Assembly: GCA_027365225.1 (NCBI GenBank)
Contig: DAHXNV010000005.1
Span: 27,004-91,003 of the forward strand
Source of the DNA: Gammaproteobacteria bacterium
Lineage (GTDB): Bacteria; Pseudomonadota; Gammaproteobacteria; Steroidobacterales; Steroidobacteraceae
DNA: 64,000 nucleotides
Reading direction: 5' to 3'
Shown: one piece after another, positions 29,695-40,053 of the stretch
Layout: every line of letters starts with the position of its first letter
How positions within the stretch are numbered: the first letter of the stretch is position 1
The notes under the pieces: generated by a model
Databases searched by the model: none
What the model was told of the DNA's origin: nothing
What the model saw: the letters and a program-made list of their open reading frames with translations, nothing else
Program-made: the position numbers and the translations under genes

Positions 29695-31737
29695 ATGGAC
29701 CACGGGAGCATCCGTAACTTCGCGCTGATCGGCGCGGCCGGCGCGGGCAAGACGCTGCTGTCGGAAAGTCTGCTGGCGCAAGCCGGCGCGATTCGCACCA
29801 AGGGCTCGATCGAGCGGGGTACCACGGTGTCGGATTTCGATGCGCAGGAGCGCGCGCTCGGTCATTCCCTCGATCCGGCGGTGCTCACGTTCGAACACCG
29901 GGACACTCGCGTGCATCTGCTCGATACCCCGGGCTACGCGGATTTTCTGGCGCGCACGTTTGCGGCTCTGGAGGCCGTGGAAGCCGTGGGCGTAGTGGTG
30001 AGCGCGGTCACCGGCCCGGATGCCGTGACGCACAGGCTGATGACGTTCGCGCGTGAACGCGGGCTCGCTCGCCTGCTGATCGTCAACAAGATCGACAGTC
30101 GGGAGGCCGACTGCGACGGCGTGTTGCAGCGGCTGCGCGCGCTGTTTGGCGCGCAATGCCTGCCGATCAACCTGCCGGCCGGGCGCGGCGCGGCGGTGCG
30201 GGATTGCTTCTTTGCGCCCGAGCCCGGCGCCGTGGATTTCTCCACCATCGAGGCGGCGCACACGCAGATCGTCGACCAGGTCGTCGAGCTCGATGAGCGG
30301 CTGATGGCGCTGTATCTGGAGCAGGGCGAGGCGCTGAGCAGCCAGCAGTTGCACGCGCCGTTCGAGCAGGCGCTGCGCGAGGGGCACTTGGTGCCGGTGT
30401 GCTTCACCTCGGCGGAAAGCGGCGTCGGAGTCGCGGCGTTGCTCGACATCATCGAGCGGCTGATGCCCAGTCCCGCCGAAGGCAATCCACCACCGTTTCT
30501 CGCCGGCGAGAGTGGCACGCCGCGGCGCGTGTCGGTGCGGCCCGATCCCGATCGGCACGTGGTCGCGCACGTGTTCCGGATAACGGTCGATCCCTACGTC
30601 GGCAAGCTCGCGACACTGCGTGTGCACCAGGGCACCATTCGTACGGGCAGCCAGCTGTTCGCCGGCGAAGCCCGCAAGTCCTTCAAAGTTGCTCATTTGT
30701 ACCGTCTGGTTGGCAAGGAGGCCCGGGAAATCCCGGCGGCGATTCCGGGCGACATCTGCGCGCTGGCCAAGGTGGAGGAGTTGCACCGCGACGTCGTGTT
30801 GCACGACGCGCACGAGGAAGACCACTACCATCTGCAGCCCGTCGTGCTGCCGCCGCCGATGCAGGGTCTGGCCATCGAGCCGGTGCGCCGCGGCGACGAG
30901 CAGCGCTTGGCCGATGCGCTGCATAAGCTGACCAGCGAGGACCCCGGCATCCGCATCGAGCAGCACGCCGCACTGAACGAGACGGTGCTCTACGGCGCGG
31001 GCGAGCTGCATCTGCGCGTGCTTCTGGAGCGCATGAGCGAGCGCTATGGCGTGCCGGTGCGCGCCCATCCGCCGAGCATCCCCTATCGTGAAACGATCAC
31101 CCGCGCGGCCGAGGGACATTGCCGTCACAAGAAGCAGACCGGCGGAGCCGGGCAATTCGCCGAGGTGTCTTTGCGCGTCGAGGCGCTGGAGCGTGGGTCG
31201 GGCTTCGAGTTCGTGGACGCGGTGGCCGGCGGAGCGATCCCCGGGCAATTCATCCCGGCCGTGGAGAAGGGCGTGCGTCAGGTGTTGACCGAAGGGGCGC
31301 TCGCCGGCTTTCCCCTGCAGGATATCCGCGTCACGGTCTACGACGGCAAGCACCACGCCGTGGACTCCAAGGAGGTGGCGTTCGTAGCGGCGGGCCGCAA
31401 GGCGTTTCTCGACGCGCTCGGCAAGGCCCGGCTCATCGTGCTCGAGCCGATCGTGCACCTGGAGATTACCGCTCCGGCGAGCGCCATCGGCGATATCACT
31501 GGCGATCTGGCCACCAAGCGCGCCCGCATCAACGGCAACCAGGTGGTGCCGGGCCGGCGCGCGCTGCTGTCGGCGCTGGTGCCGCTCTCGGAGATCATCG
31601 ATTACCAGTCGCGACTCAAGGCGCTCACCGGCGGGGAGGGCAGCTACGCGTTGACCCTGAGTCGCTACGATCCGGTTCCGCCCCGGCGCCAACAGGAGCT
31701 GGTGGCGGCCTTCCGTCCCAGCGCGGCGGAGGATTAG
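29695..31737 (+). CDS. Elongation factor G-like translational GTPase
   Basis: IGAAGAGKTLLSESLL, LLDTPGYADF, VNKID, EF-G domain IV/V features. Alternative start 29680. Confidence 0.88.
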   Translation: MDHGSIRNFALIGAAGAGKTLLSESLLAQAGAIRTKGSIERGTTVSDFDAQERALGHSLDPAVLTFEHRDTRVHLLDTPGYADFLARTFAALEAVEAVGVVVSAVTGPDAVTHRLMTFARERGLARLLIVNKIDSREADCDGVLQRLRALFGAQCLPINLPAGRGAAVRDCFFAPEPGAVDFSTIEAAHTQIVDQVVELDERLMALYLEQGEALSSQQLHAPFEQALREGHLVPVCFTSAESGVGVAALLDIIERLMPSPAEGNPPPFLAGESGTPRRVSVRPDPDRHVVAHVFRITVDPYVGKLATLRVHQGTIRTGSQLFAGEARKSFKVAHLYRLVGKEAREIPAAIPGDICALAKVEELHRDVVLHDAHEEDHYHLQPVVLPPPMQGLAIEPVRRGDEQRLADALHKLTSEDPGIRIEQHAALNETVLYGAGELHLRVLLERMSERYGVPVRAHPPSIPYRETITRAAEGHCRHKKQTGGAGQFAEVSLRVEALERGSGFEFVDAVAGGAIPGQFIPAVEKGVRQVLTEGALAGFPLQDIRVTVYDGKHHAVDSKEVAFVAAGRKAFLDALGKARLIVLEPIVHLEITAPASAIGDITGDLATKRARINGNQVVPGRRALLSALVPLSEIIDYQSRLKALTGGEGSYALTLSRYDPVPPRRQQELVAAFRPSAAED

Positions 31738-31773
31738 CCCCGGCGGCGAGGCTGATCCTGGCCGCCGGCGCGG

Positions 31774-33147
31774 TCAGCCGTGGTGGAAATTCCGGTCGGC
31801 CTGCTTGGGCCGGGCGGGCGGCGCGCTGTCGAGATCGGCGATGACCGCGCGCAGGTCTTTCATCAACAGATCGGCCATGTCGCGCGAGAAACCCTCGCGC
31901 ACGACCACCCGCAGGACGGCCACGTTCTGGGCGGCCGGCGGCATGGTGTAGGCCGGCAGCTGCCAGCCCCGGGCGCGCAGGCGCTCGGAGACATCGTACA
32001 CGGAGTAGCGCGAGGCATCCTTGAGCCGGAACGCGAACACCGGGATGCTCGTGCCGTCGCTGAGCAGTTCGAACGGGCCCAGACGGGCGATCTTCGCGGC
32101 AAGCTCGACGGCGACATCGCGCAGCGTGGACATGATGCGCGTGTAGCCGGAGCGGCCCAGGCGCAGGAAGTTGTAGTACTGGCCGACGATCTGGTTGCCG
32201 GGCCGCGAGAAATTCAGGGTGAAGGTGGGCATGTCGCCGCCGAGGTAGTTGACGTGGAACACCAGATCCTCGGGCAGATGCTCCTTGCCGCGCCACACGG
32301 CCCAGCCGACCCCGGGGTAGACCAGCCCATACTTGTGTCCCGAGGCGTTGATCGACACGACGTTGGGCAGGCGGAAGTCCCAGCGCAGGTCCGGATGTAT
32401 GAAGGGCGCGACGAACCCGCCGCTGGCCGCATCGACGTGCAGCGGCACGGCGAGGCCGTGCGCGGCGTTGTGGGCGACCACGGCGTCGTGGATCGCCGCG
32501 ATCGGCTCGAACTCGCCGGTGAAGGTGGTGCCGAGGATGGCGACGACGCCGATGGTGTTTTCATCCAGGCGCGCGACCACGTCCGCGGGCGTGATGACAT
32601 AGCGGCCTTCCTGCATGGAAATGTAGCGCGGCTCGACTTCCCAGTACCGGCAGAATTTCTCCCAGACCACCTGCACGTTGGAGCCGAGGATCAGATTCGG
32701 TTTGGTGGCCGGCTGGCCGGCGGCCGCGCGCCGCGCCTTCCACCGCCACTTCAGCGCCATGCCGGCCAGCATGACCGCCTCGCTCGAGCCGATCGCCGAG
32801 ACACCAACCGGCGCTTCACGCTCGGACGCGTGGAACAGCCGCGCGATCATGTTGACGCAGCGTGTCTCGATCTCCGCCGTCTGCGGATATTCGTCCTTGT
32901 CTATCATGTTTTTGTCGAACGTCTCGGCCATCAGCTGCTCGGCCTCCGGCTCCATCCAGGTGGTCACGAAGGTGGCCAGGTTCAGCCGGGCGTTGCCGTC
33001 GAGCATGAGCTCGTCGTGGATGAGCTGGTAGGCGGCGCGAGAGTTCATCTCCGCGTCCGGCAAACGGTACTTGGGTACCGGCTCGGACATGGAGCGCGAT
33101 CCATAGGTCGGGACGAGATCGGTATCGGCTACGAGTTTCTTGATCAT
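31774..33147 (-). CDS. gadB: Glutamate decarboxylase
   Basis: LNLATFVTTWMEPEAEQLMAETFDKNMIDKDEYPQTAEIE, SASGHKYG-type PLP lysine region (SINASGHKYGLVYPG). Confidence 0.96.
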   Translation of the reverse strand: MIKKLVADTDLVPTYGSRSMSEPVPKYRLPDAEMNSRAAYQLIHDELMLDGNARLNLATFVTTWMEPEAEQLMAETFDKNMIDKDEYPQTAEIETRCVNMIARLFHASEREAPVGVSAIGSSEAVMLAGMALKWRWKARRAAAGQPATKPNLILGSNVQVVWEKFCRYWEVEPRYISMQEGRYVITPADVVARLDENTIGVVAILGTTFTGEFEPIAAIHDAVVAHNAAHGLAVPLHVDAASGGFVAPFIHPDLRWDFRLPNVVSINASGHKYGLVYPGVGWAVWRGKEHLPEDLVFHVNYLGGDMPTFTLNFSRPGNQIVGQYYNFLRLGRSGYTRIMSTLRDVAVELAAKIARLGPFELLSDGTSIPVFAFRLKDASRYSVYDVSERLRARGWQLPAYTMPPAAQNVAVLRVVVREGFSRDMADLLMKDLRAVIADLDSAPPARPKQADRNFHHG

Positions 33148-33301
33148 CTTGCGGTGGACTCCTCTGCAGCGGTGGGGTCTGGAGGACAGGGAGCGCCGGC
33201 GGCGCAGCCGGCGGCGGGCAACGGCGGCGCGGCGCTTTGTGCCGCGCGCCAGACCTTCTGATCGGTTTGCCGGTGCCGAGGTTCCCGCCCGGTCCGGCCC
33301 A

Positions 33302-33772
33302 TCATCTGACGAAGAACTGTCCGCGCGCGTCGAAGGGCAGCTCGTGCAGCAGATCGTGCGCCACGGCCACCTCGCCGCGCAGGCGGTAGCGAACCGGCCG
33401 TCCCTGGCCCCCGGACAGAATCGTCAGGAGGGCGCCCGCCATGTTGGCGGTGACGTAGGTGTTGAATTCCGCGCTGCCGTGCGCTGGAACGGTGAAGCGC
33501 CGGACGGTACGGCCGTTCGCGTAGGTCCGGCCGTCGATCCGCAGCGTGTAGCGGATCGCCTCGATCGGCAGGTCGATCCCGTTTGGATTACGCACCCGCA
33601 GGCGCACCCGCAGGCGCTGCTGCCAGAAATTGGCGCTGCGCACCCGGATGCCGACCACGCGCACCTGCGGACTTTGCAGCTTCGGCACGAGCCAGGCACA
33701 GCCGCCGAGGGCGGCGAGCACCAGCACGAGCGCCAGGGGGCGCATGGCCCGCGTGAGGCGTTCAGCTCGCAT
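33302..33772 (-). CDS. LEA14/WHy-domain-like lipoprotein
   Basis: LVLAALGGCAWL lipobox; VRLRVRNPNGIDLPIEAIRYTLRIDGRTYANG is LEA type 2-like. Confidence 0.7.
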   Translation of the reverse strand: MRAERLTRAMRPLALVLVLAALGGCAWLVPKLQSPQVRVVGIRVRSANFWQQRLRVRLRVRNPNGIDLPIEAIRYTLRIDGRTYANGRTVRRFTVPAHGSAEFNTYVTANMAGALLTILSGGQGRPVRYRLRGEVAVAHDLLHELPFDARGQFFVR

Positions 33773-35465
33773 ACGAGCGGCGCATGACGCCACCGTGCTC
33801 GGGACTGCCGCTCCCGGTGGCGATCGGCTTGGAAAGACTCTCCGGCACAGGGCGTCCGAGACATTCATAAAGGCGACTCAGTTGCCGCCGGTAGAGACCG
33901 TCGAACTGGCTGACCGCATCGGCGGGGGTGTAGTCGCCGAACCACCAGAACCAGTCCGAGCTCTCGCACAGCGCCAGTTGCCGCTCGGCGGCCAGGCGTC
34001 CGCTCGCATCGAGCGTGCCGGCCGCGAGCGTCGCGTCGAAGGCGAGCTTGGCATCGCAGAGCAGATCCCAGGCGCGGTTCTTCGCCGGATCGCCCATCCA
34101 GGTGGTGAGCGTGCCGTGCACCCAACTCCCGGCGACGAGTTGCGGCAGCGTGATCGGCGTCAGCCCGCGCGCCACGCACGTTCCGAGCGTCGTGAGCTCG
34201 AGCTGCGGGTGCGCCGCCAGCAGCGTGTACAGTGCGCGCAAGAAATAGTAGCCATTGAACGGGTAGTGTTCCCAAGCGTTCTCGCCGTCGAGCGCGATCA
34301 GCACCACGTGTCCGGGATTGCCCGCGTATTGGCTGGCCAGCTGCGCGAGCGCATCCACCAGGTTGTGCGCAGCGTCATCGCCGTGCCAGGTGGCGTACGT
34401 GAAGCCGATCAGATCCGACAGGGTGTCCTCGCGGAAAAACTGCAGCAGCGAGCTGCCCGGCAAGCGATAGGGGCGATTGAACACCTGAGCGTCCAGCGCG
34501 GGCGGCTGCGGCGCCTGCGCGGCGGCGCGTTGCAGAGAACCGTGCAGTACGTTGGCGCTGCTCGCCATCCACTTGAACCCCGCACGCTCGAGCAGCTCAA
34601 CGGTCGGGCGGCTGACCGCGCCCTCCGCGGGCCAGCAGCCCGTCGGGCGGCTGCCGAAGGTCTGTGTGAACAGCCGCAGGCCTTCGCGCACGTGCCATTC
34701 GGCTCGCTCTTTGCCACCAGGGTAGGCGGACATTTTCGGCAGCGGCAGTGCCGGCATCGCATCGCGCGCCGACTGAAAGTCAAATAGCAACGGCACGATC
34801 GGATGGCCGTACGGCGTGACCGACAGCTCGCATTGGCCGCGCTCACTCAGCTGGCGGTAGCGCGGCACGATGTTCGCAAGCTGAGTGCCAATCAGCGTCA
34901 GCAGCTCGCGCCGCTGCGCCGGTGTGAAGTCGCGGCCCTGCTCGGTCAGACGGCTGACCAGCGGATCGCTGCGGCGGACGGTCTCCCCCAGCCACGCCAG
35001 GTGATACCAGACGGACAGATCATGGATGAACTGATCCGAGGCGTAGCGGATTCGCTCGGCCGTGCCCAACGTGGCGGCGATCGCGGCGAGCTCCAGATAG
35101 GGGCCGAAACGCTCGATCATCTGTTTGCGCTGGGCGCGCAGACAGGCGTGCAGGCAGGCGAGACGCTCCGCCGGATCGCTCGGTACCGGATCTGGGCCGA
35201 GCAGCGCGAGGACCGGATCGGGCAGCGCGCTGCCGTCGCGCAGGTGCGCGGTGACTGCGCGCGCCAGCGCCTCGATCTGCTCCAGCAACACCGGCGTGAA
35301 GTTGAAGACGGCGCGGGCCTCGGGAATCGCCTCCAGATGCGCCGCCATGTCCGTGTAGTCTTTGATCGCGTGCAGATACGTCCACGGCAGCACGTAGCGC
35401 CCGTTGAGCGCGTCGCGGTATTGCGGCTGATGCATGTGCCACAGCAGGACGACGGGTAGGCGCAT
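33762..35465 (-). CDS. Glycoside hydrolase family 57 protein (alpha-glucan active)
   Basis: LPVVLLWHMHQPQYRD N-terminus, FNFTPVLLEQIE, GCWPAEGAVS, ALDGENAWEHYPFNGYYFLRALY. Confidence 0.88.
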   Translation of the reverse strand: MRLPVVLLWHMHQPQYRDALNGRYVLPWTYLHAIKDYTDMAAHLEAIPEARAVFNFTPVLLEQIEALARAVTAHLRDGSALPDPVLALLGPDPVPSDPAERLACLHACLRAQRKQMIERFGPYLELAAIAATLGTAERIRYASDQFIHDLSVWYHLAWLGETVRRSDPLVSRLTEQGRDFTPAQRRELLTLIGTQLANIVPRYRQLSERGQCELSVTPYGHPIVPLLFDFQSARDAMPALPLPKMSAYPGGKERAEWHVREGLRLFTQTFGSRPTGCWPAEGAVSRPTVELLERAGFKWMASSANVLHGSLQRAAAQAPQPPALDAQVFNRPYRLPGSSLLQFFREDTLSDLIGFTYATWHGDDAAHNLVDALAQLASQYAGNPGHVVLIALDGENAWEHYPFNGYYFLRALYTLLAAHPQLELTTLGTCVARGLTPITLPQLVAGSWVHGTLTTWMGDPAKNRAWDLLCDAKLAFDATLAAGTLDASGRLAAERQLALCESSDWFWWFGDYTPADAVSQFDGLYRRQLSRLYECLGRPVPESLSKPIATGSGSPEHGGVMRRSYAS

Positions 35466-35478
35466 GGGTTCGCGAATC

Positions 35479-36753
35479 CTACGGGGAGAGCCGGCGCAAC
35501 ATCTCGCCGGTTACCAGGGCGACGCCCTTGTCGGTGACCAGGAAGCGTTTCGCGTCGGCTTCATGATCGACGCCGATGCTCACGCCGTTCGGGACTTCAC
35601 TGCCCTCGTCAATGATGGCGTCGCGCACGATACAGCCGCTGCCGATGCGCACGCTCGGGAGAATCACAGACCGCTCGATGACGCTGCGCTCCTCCACTCG
35701 CACGTTGGAGAACAACAGCGACTCGCGCACGGCTGCGCCGGAGATGACGCAACCGGCCGAGACCATGGAGTTGATCGCCAGTCCCCGCCGGCCTTCCTCG
35801 TCGAGCACGAACTTGGCCGGTGGCTGATGCACCTGGTAGGTCCATATCGGCCAGTCCTCGTCGTAGATGTTGAGCTCCGGCTCGACGTGTACCAGCTCGC
35901 GGTTCGCCTCGTAGTACGCGTCCAGCGTGCCGACGTCGCGCCAGTAGCTTTGCGCGCGGGTCTTGACGTCCTGGAACGGGTAGGCAAACACCTGCAAGGT
36001 GCCGGCGATCGCCTGCGGCAGGATGTCCTTGCCGAAATCGTGCGTCGAGGCTTCATTCGCCGCATCCTCGCGCAGCAGCATCTCGAGCAGTCGCGTGTTG
36101 AATACGTAGATGCCCATCGAGGCGAGAATCGTGTCCGGCTTGCCTGGCAGGGTGTCGGGCACCTCCGGCTTTTCGGCGAATTGCGTCACACGGTTCCAGT
36201 CAGTCGCGGTGAGCACGCCGAAGTGACGCGACTCGCCGGCGGGCACCTCGACCACGCCCATGGTGACGTCCGCCCCTTTCTCGACGTGATAGGCGATCAT
36301 CGGACCGTAGTCCATCTTATAGATGTGGTCCCCGGCGAGCACCAGCACGTGCTTTGGGCGGTGCGAGAGGATCAACTCGATGTTCTGGTACACCGCGTCC
36401 GCCGTGCCGCGGTACCAGTGCGGGCCGGTCTGCTGTTGCGCGGGCACGACTTCGATGAACTCGCCGAATTCGCCCCGCAGGTATCCCCAGCCGTGCTGCA
36501 CGTGCGCAATCAGCGACTGCGCCTTGTACTGCGTGAGAACCGCGATTTGGCGGATGCCGGAATTGATGCAGTTCGAGAGCACGAAATCGATGATGCGGAA
36601 TTTACCGCCGAATGGCGTCGCCGGCTTGCAGCGATTGGCCGTCAAGTCCTTGAGCCGCTCGCCGCGCCCGCCGGCCATGATCACCGCCAGCGTGCCGCCG
36701 GTGAGTCGGCTCACGTAGCGCCCGGAGGAGGCGCGCGCAGGTTGTTGCATCAT
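35479..36753 (-). CDS. glgC: Glucose-1-phosphate adenylyltransferase
   Basis: AVIMAGGRGERLKDLTANRCKPATPFGGKFRIIDFVLSNCINSGIR. Confidence 0.97.
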   Translation of the reverse strand: MMQQPARASSGRYVSRLTGGTLAVIMAGGRGERLKDLTANRCKPATPFGGKFRIIDFVLSNCINSGIRQIAVLTQYKAQSLIAHVQHGWGYLRGEFGEFIEVVPAQQQTGPHWYRGTADAVYQNIELILSHRPKHVLVLAGDHIYKMDYGPMIAYHVEKGADVTMGVVEVPAGESRHFGVLTATDWNRVTQFAEKPEVPDTLPGKPDTILASMGIYVFNTRLLEMLLREDAANEASTHDFGKDILPQAIAGTLQVFAYPFQDVKTRAQSYWRDVGTLDAYYEANRELVHVEPELNIYDEDWPIWTYQVHQPPAKFVLDEEGRRGLAINSMVSAGCVISGAAVRESLLFSNVRVEERSVIERSVILPSVRIGSGCIVRDAIIDEGSEVPNGVSIGVDHEADAKRFLVTDKGVALVTGEMLRRLSP

Positions 36754-36825
36754 GGGCTCGGGCTCCCGCTGGGTACCGCCGGTAGGCAGCTATCCTAGCA
36801 GCCGGATCGGGGCCTCACAGCCTTT

Positions 36826-39414
36826 TCAAAGCCACTTCATCAGGCCCATGTCGTACTCGTGGGTCAGCAGCTCGTGCCAGGGATAAATGCGCACCTCGGA
36901 GGCGAATTGCCCACAGCCGGGCGGCTCGGCGTCGAGCTGGAACACCGCGGCGCCCCCGTCCCATGCTCCGGTCGGCTCCATCAGCGTGCGCCACTGGCCT
37001 GCCGGGGCCGGGGCGCCGAAAGAGCACAGCGGCGGGGGAGCGGTGGCGGTCTGCGGCAGGAGCCGGCGCGCGACGAACTCCACCCGCACGTCGCTCGGTT
37101 GCAATCCGGCCAGGCTCACCGCCACTTTCGCCCGCAGGCGCTGATCGCGGGTGATCTCGGCGGAGGCCGCTTCGATCAGGCGCAAATCAATACGGCTCCA
37201 GGCCTGGCGCACCCGCTGCTTCCACTCGGCCAGCCGCCGCGCCCCCGCGTACTGCTCGTGCGCCAGCCGCGCATACTGCTCGGTGGCCCGGCGGTAGAGC
37301 TTGTCGGTGTAATCGCGCAGCACCCTCTGCATGTTGAAGCGCGGCAGCACCGTGATCATCGCCTGCTTGGCGCGCCGCACCCACTCGGTCGAATATCCTT
37401 CCGGGCCGCGCTGGTAGTACAGGGGCACGACCTCCTCCTGCAGCGTGTGCAGGATCAGTTCCGCCTCGATCGAATCCCGCCGGCTCCAGTCCTGCACGTC
37501 CGTTGGCGGGATGCCCCAACCATTGCCGGTCATGCATCCCTCGGCCCACCAGCCGTCCAGGATGCTCAGGTTCAGGCAGCCGTTGATCGCGGCCTTGATG
37601 CCGGAGGTGCCGCTGGCCTCGAGCGGCGCGATCGGGTTGTTGAGCCACACGTCGACGCCCGAAACCAGCGAGCGGGCGAGCTGTAAGTCGTAGTCCTCGA
37701 GGAAGATGATCCGGCCGATGAACTCCGGCGAGGTCATGAGCTGGCGGATCTCGCGCAACATCTCCTTGCCCGGCTCATCGGCCGGATGCGCCTTGCCGGC
37801 GAACAGCAGCACAACGGGCCGCTGCGGGTCGTTGACCAGCCGGGCGAGACGGGCTCGATCACGCAGCAGAAGCGTCGCCCGCTTGTAGGTGGCGAAACGG
37901 CGGGCGAAGCCGATCGTGAGCACCTCGGGACGCGCCGGGTCGAGGAGTCGGGTGATGCGCGCCAGCTGCGCCAGGCTCAAGCCCTTGCGGGCGTATTCAC
38001 GCTCGAGCCGGGTGCGTACCGCGTCGAGCATCTTGGCCTTGACCGTCTGGGCGGTCTGCCAGAAACGCTCTTCCGGCACTGCCGCCAGCGTGGCCCAGAA
38101 GTCCCGATCGGTCAAGCGCTCGGTCCAGCCGGCTCCGAGCTCGGTGTCGAAGAATTCGCTCCACAGCCTGTGCAGGAACGTTGGGACATGCACGCCGTTG
38201 GTCACGAACCCGACCGGGTTGTCCTCGGGATCGACTTCTGGCCAGTGGTCGGCGCACAGCTCGGCGGAAACCTTGCCGTGGATGCGGCTGACCCCGTTGA
38301 TCTGCCGCGCGCCGTTCAGCGCCAGCCGGGTCATATTGAACATGCCCGGTACGGCCGGCGCGCGTCCCAGCTCGAGAAAGCGCTCCACGGGAATGTCGAG
38401 GTTGTTGATGAAGTCCTGGAAGTGCTCGAGGATCAGTCCGTGCCCGAACGCATCGTGCCCGGCGGATACCGGGGTATGCGTGGTGAACACGCACGCCGAT
38501 GCCGTGGCCTCCAGCGCCGCATCGAAGGGCAGTCCCAGGGCCTTGTGCTCGCGCACCAGTTCGAGGATCAGGAAGGCCGCGTGGCCCTCGTTCAAGTGCC
38601 AGACGCGGGGCGCGAGTCCGAGCGCGCGTAGCGCGCGCACGCCGCCGATGCCGAGGATCATCTCCTGGCGTACGCGGGTCGATTCGTCCCCGCCGTAGAG
38701 CCGCCGGGTGATGTCGCGATCGGAGGGCGCGTTCTCCGGGATGTTGGTATCGAGCAGATAAACCGGCACCCGGCCGGCCTGAGCCTTCCAGATGCGCGCC
38801 AGCACGTCCCGCCCGCCGATGCGCACGGAGACTGTCAGCCAGTTGCCGTCGCCGCCGCGCGCCGGCTCGACCGGCAGGTCGCGTGGGTTGCGGGCCTTGT
38901 AATCGGCGTGCTGCACGCCGTCGTCGTCGACCGATTGGGTGAAGTAGCCCTGTTCGTAGAGCAGCCCCACGGCCAGGAAATGCGCGCCGGCGTCGCTGGC
39001 GGCTTTGCAGTAGTCTCCGGCCAGTACGCCGAGGCCCCCCGAGTAGATCGGAAAGCTCTCGTGAAAGCCGTACTCGGCGCAGAAATAGGCGACCAGCGAC
39101 TCGTCGGCGCGGGGGCGCGCGGCAAGATAGTCATCCAGCCGCTGCATGACCGCTCGATAGCGCTCCAGGAACTGCGGGTCGCCGGCGGCTGCATCCAGGG
39201 CCCGCTGCGGCAGGCAGCGCAGGATCAGCCGCGGATTGCCGCCGGACTGGTTCCACAGCTCCGGGTCGAGGTCCTCGAACAGCGCCCGGGCTGGCCGGTG
39301 CCAGCTGAAGAACAGATTGGCGGCGAGCTCGGGCAGACGCGCCAGCGCCTCGGGAATGACTGGAACGACTTCAATCAAAGACTTGCGCATGAGATATGGA
39401 TCGGGAGCGGTCAT
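36826..39414 (-). CDS. glgP: Alpha-glucan phosphorylase (GT35)
   Basis: ELAANLFFSWHRPARALFEDLDPELW N-terminal domain, HLNEGHAAFLILEL, EASGTSGIKAAINGCLNLSILDGWWAEG. Confidence 0.95.
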   Translation of the reverse strand: MTAPDPYLMRKSLIEVVPVIPEALARLPELAANLFFSWHRPARALFEDLDPELWNQSGGNPRLILRCLPQRALDAAAGDPQFLERYRAVMQRLDDYLAARPRADESLVAYFCAEYGFHESFPIYSGGLGVLAGDYCKAASDAGAHFLAVGLLYEQGYFTQSVDDDGVQHADYKARNPRDLPVEPARGGDGNWLTVSVRIGGRDVLARIWKAQAGRVPVYLLDTNIPENAPSDRDITRRLYGGDESTRVRQEMILGIGGVRALRALGLAPRVWHLNEGHAAFLILELVREHKALGLPFDAALEATASACVFTTHTPVSAGHDAFGHGLILEHFQDFINNLDIPVERFLELGRAPAVPGMFNMTRLALNGARQINGVSRIHGKVSAELCADHWPEVDPEDNPVGFVTNGVHVPTFLHRLWSEFFDTELGAGWTERLTDRDFWATLAAVPEERFWQTAQTVKAKMLDAVRTRLEREYARKGLSLAQLARITRLLDPARPEVLTIGFARRFATYKRATLLLRDRARLARLVNDPQRPVVLLFAGKAHPADEPGKEMLREIRQLMTSPEFIGRIIFLEDYDLQLARSLVSGVDVWLNNPIAPLEASGTSGIKAAINGCLNLSILDGWWAEGCMTGNGWGIPPTDVQDWSRRDSIEAELILHTLQEEVVPLYYQRGPEGYSTEWVRRAKQAMITVLPRFNMQRVLRDYTDKLYRRATEQYARLAHEQYAGARRLAEWKQRVRQAWSRIDLRLIEAASAEITRDQRLRAKVAVSLAGLQPSDVRVEFVARRLLPQTATAPPPLCSFGAPAPAGQWRTLMEPTGAWDGGAAVFQLDAEPPGCGQFASEVRIYPWHELLTHEYDMGLMKWL

Positions 39415-39549
39415 AGACGGCGGAGTCTAGCCGCTTCGCGCCGGTGACGCGCGGCCGGGGTCGCGATTCCGAGGTCAGCGGCGGGGGGCGTACCGTTGCC
39501 AAGCGGTTTGCGTGTGCGACAATCGGCTCGACCGCGGGAGGGGCGAATC

Positions 39550-40053
39550 ATGCTCGACAGTGCGCGCATCATGCGATTCCGGTCGGCGCTGCCCGCAGCG
39601 GGGGCCTTGCTGGCGCTGGTCATCGGCAGCGCATCGGCGCAGCCGGTCCGGCTGGAGAATCTTGCGCATTTCCCCCGCGCCACGCTCACGATCGAGGCGG
39701 GCGGACATCGGTGCCGATTCCGCGTCTGGGTCGCCGATACCCCGGACCGTCAGGCGCAGGGACTGATGTTCGTGCGCGACTTGCCGCCCACCGAGGGCAT
39801 GCTGTTCCCGATGCGCCCGCCGCAGGTGGCGCTGTTCTGGATGGAAAACACGTACATCCCGCTCGACATGCTGTTCGTGGCGCCCGACGGGCGGATCGAG
39901 AAGATCGTCGCCAACGCCAAGCCCTTTTCGCTGATGACGATCTCCTCCGGCGTGCCGGTCGAGGCGGTCGTGGAGATCGGCGGCGGCGAGGCGCGCAAGC
40001 TCGGGCTCGCGGTCGGTCAGCGGGTGCGGTGGCAGCTGCCAGCCGCCGGTTGA
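39550..40053 (+). CDS. DUF192 domain protein, exported
   Basis: Signal peptide, then ADTPDRQAQGLMFVRDLPPTEGMLFPM...FWMENTYIPLDMLFV. Confidence 0.88.
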   Translation: MLDSARIMRFRSALPAAGALLALVIGSASAQPVRLENLAHFPRATLTIEAGGHRCRFRVWVADTPDRQAQGLMFVRDLPPTEGMLFPMRPPQVALFWMENTYIPLDMLFVAPDGRIEKIVANAKPFSLMTISSGVPVEAVVEIGGGEARKLGLAVGQRVRWQLPAAG

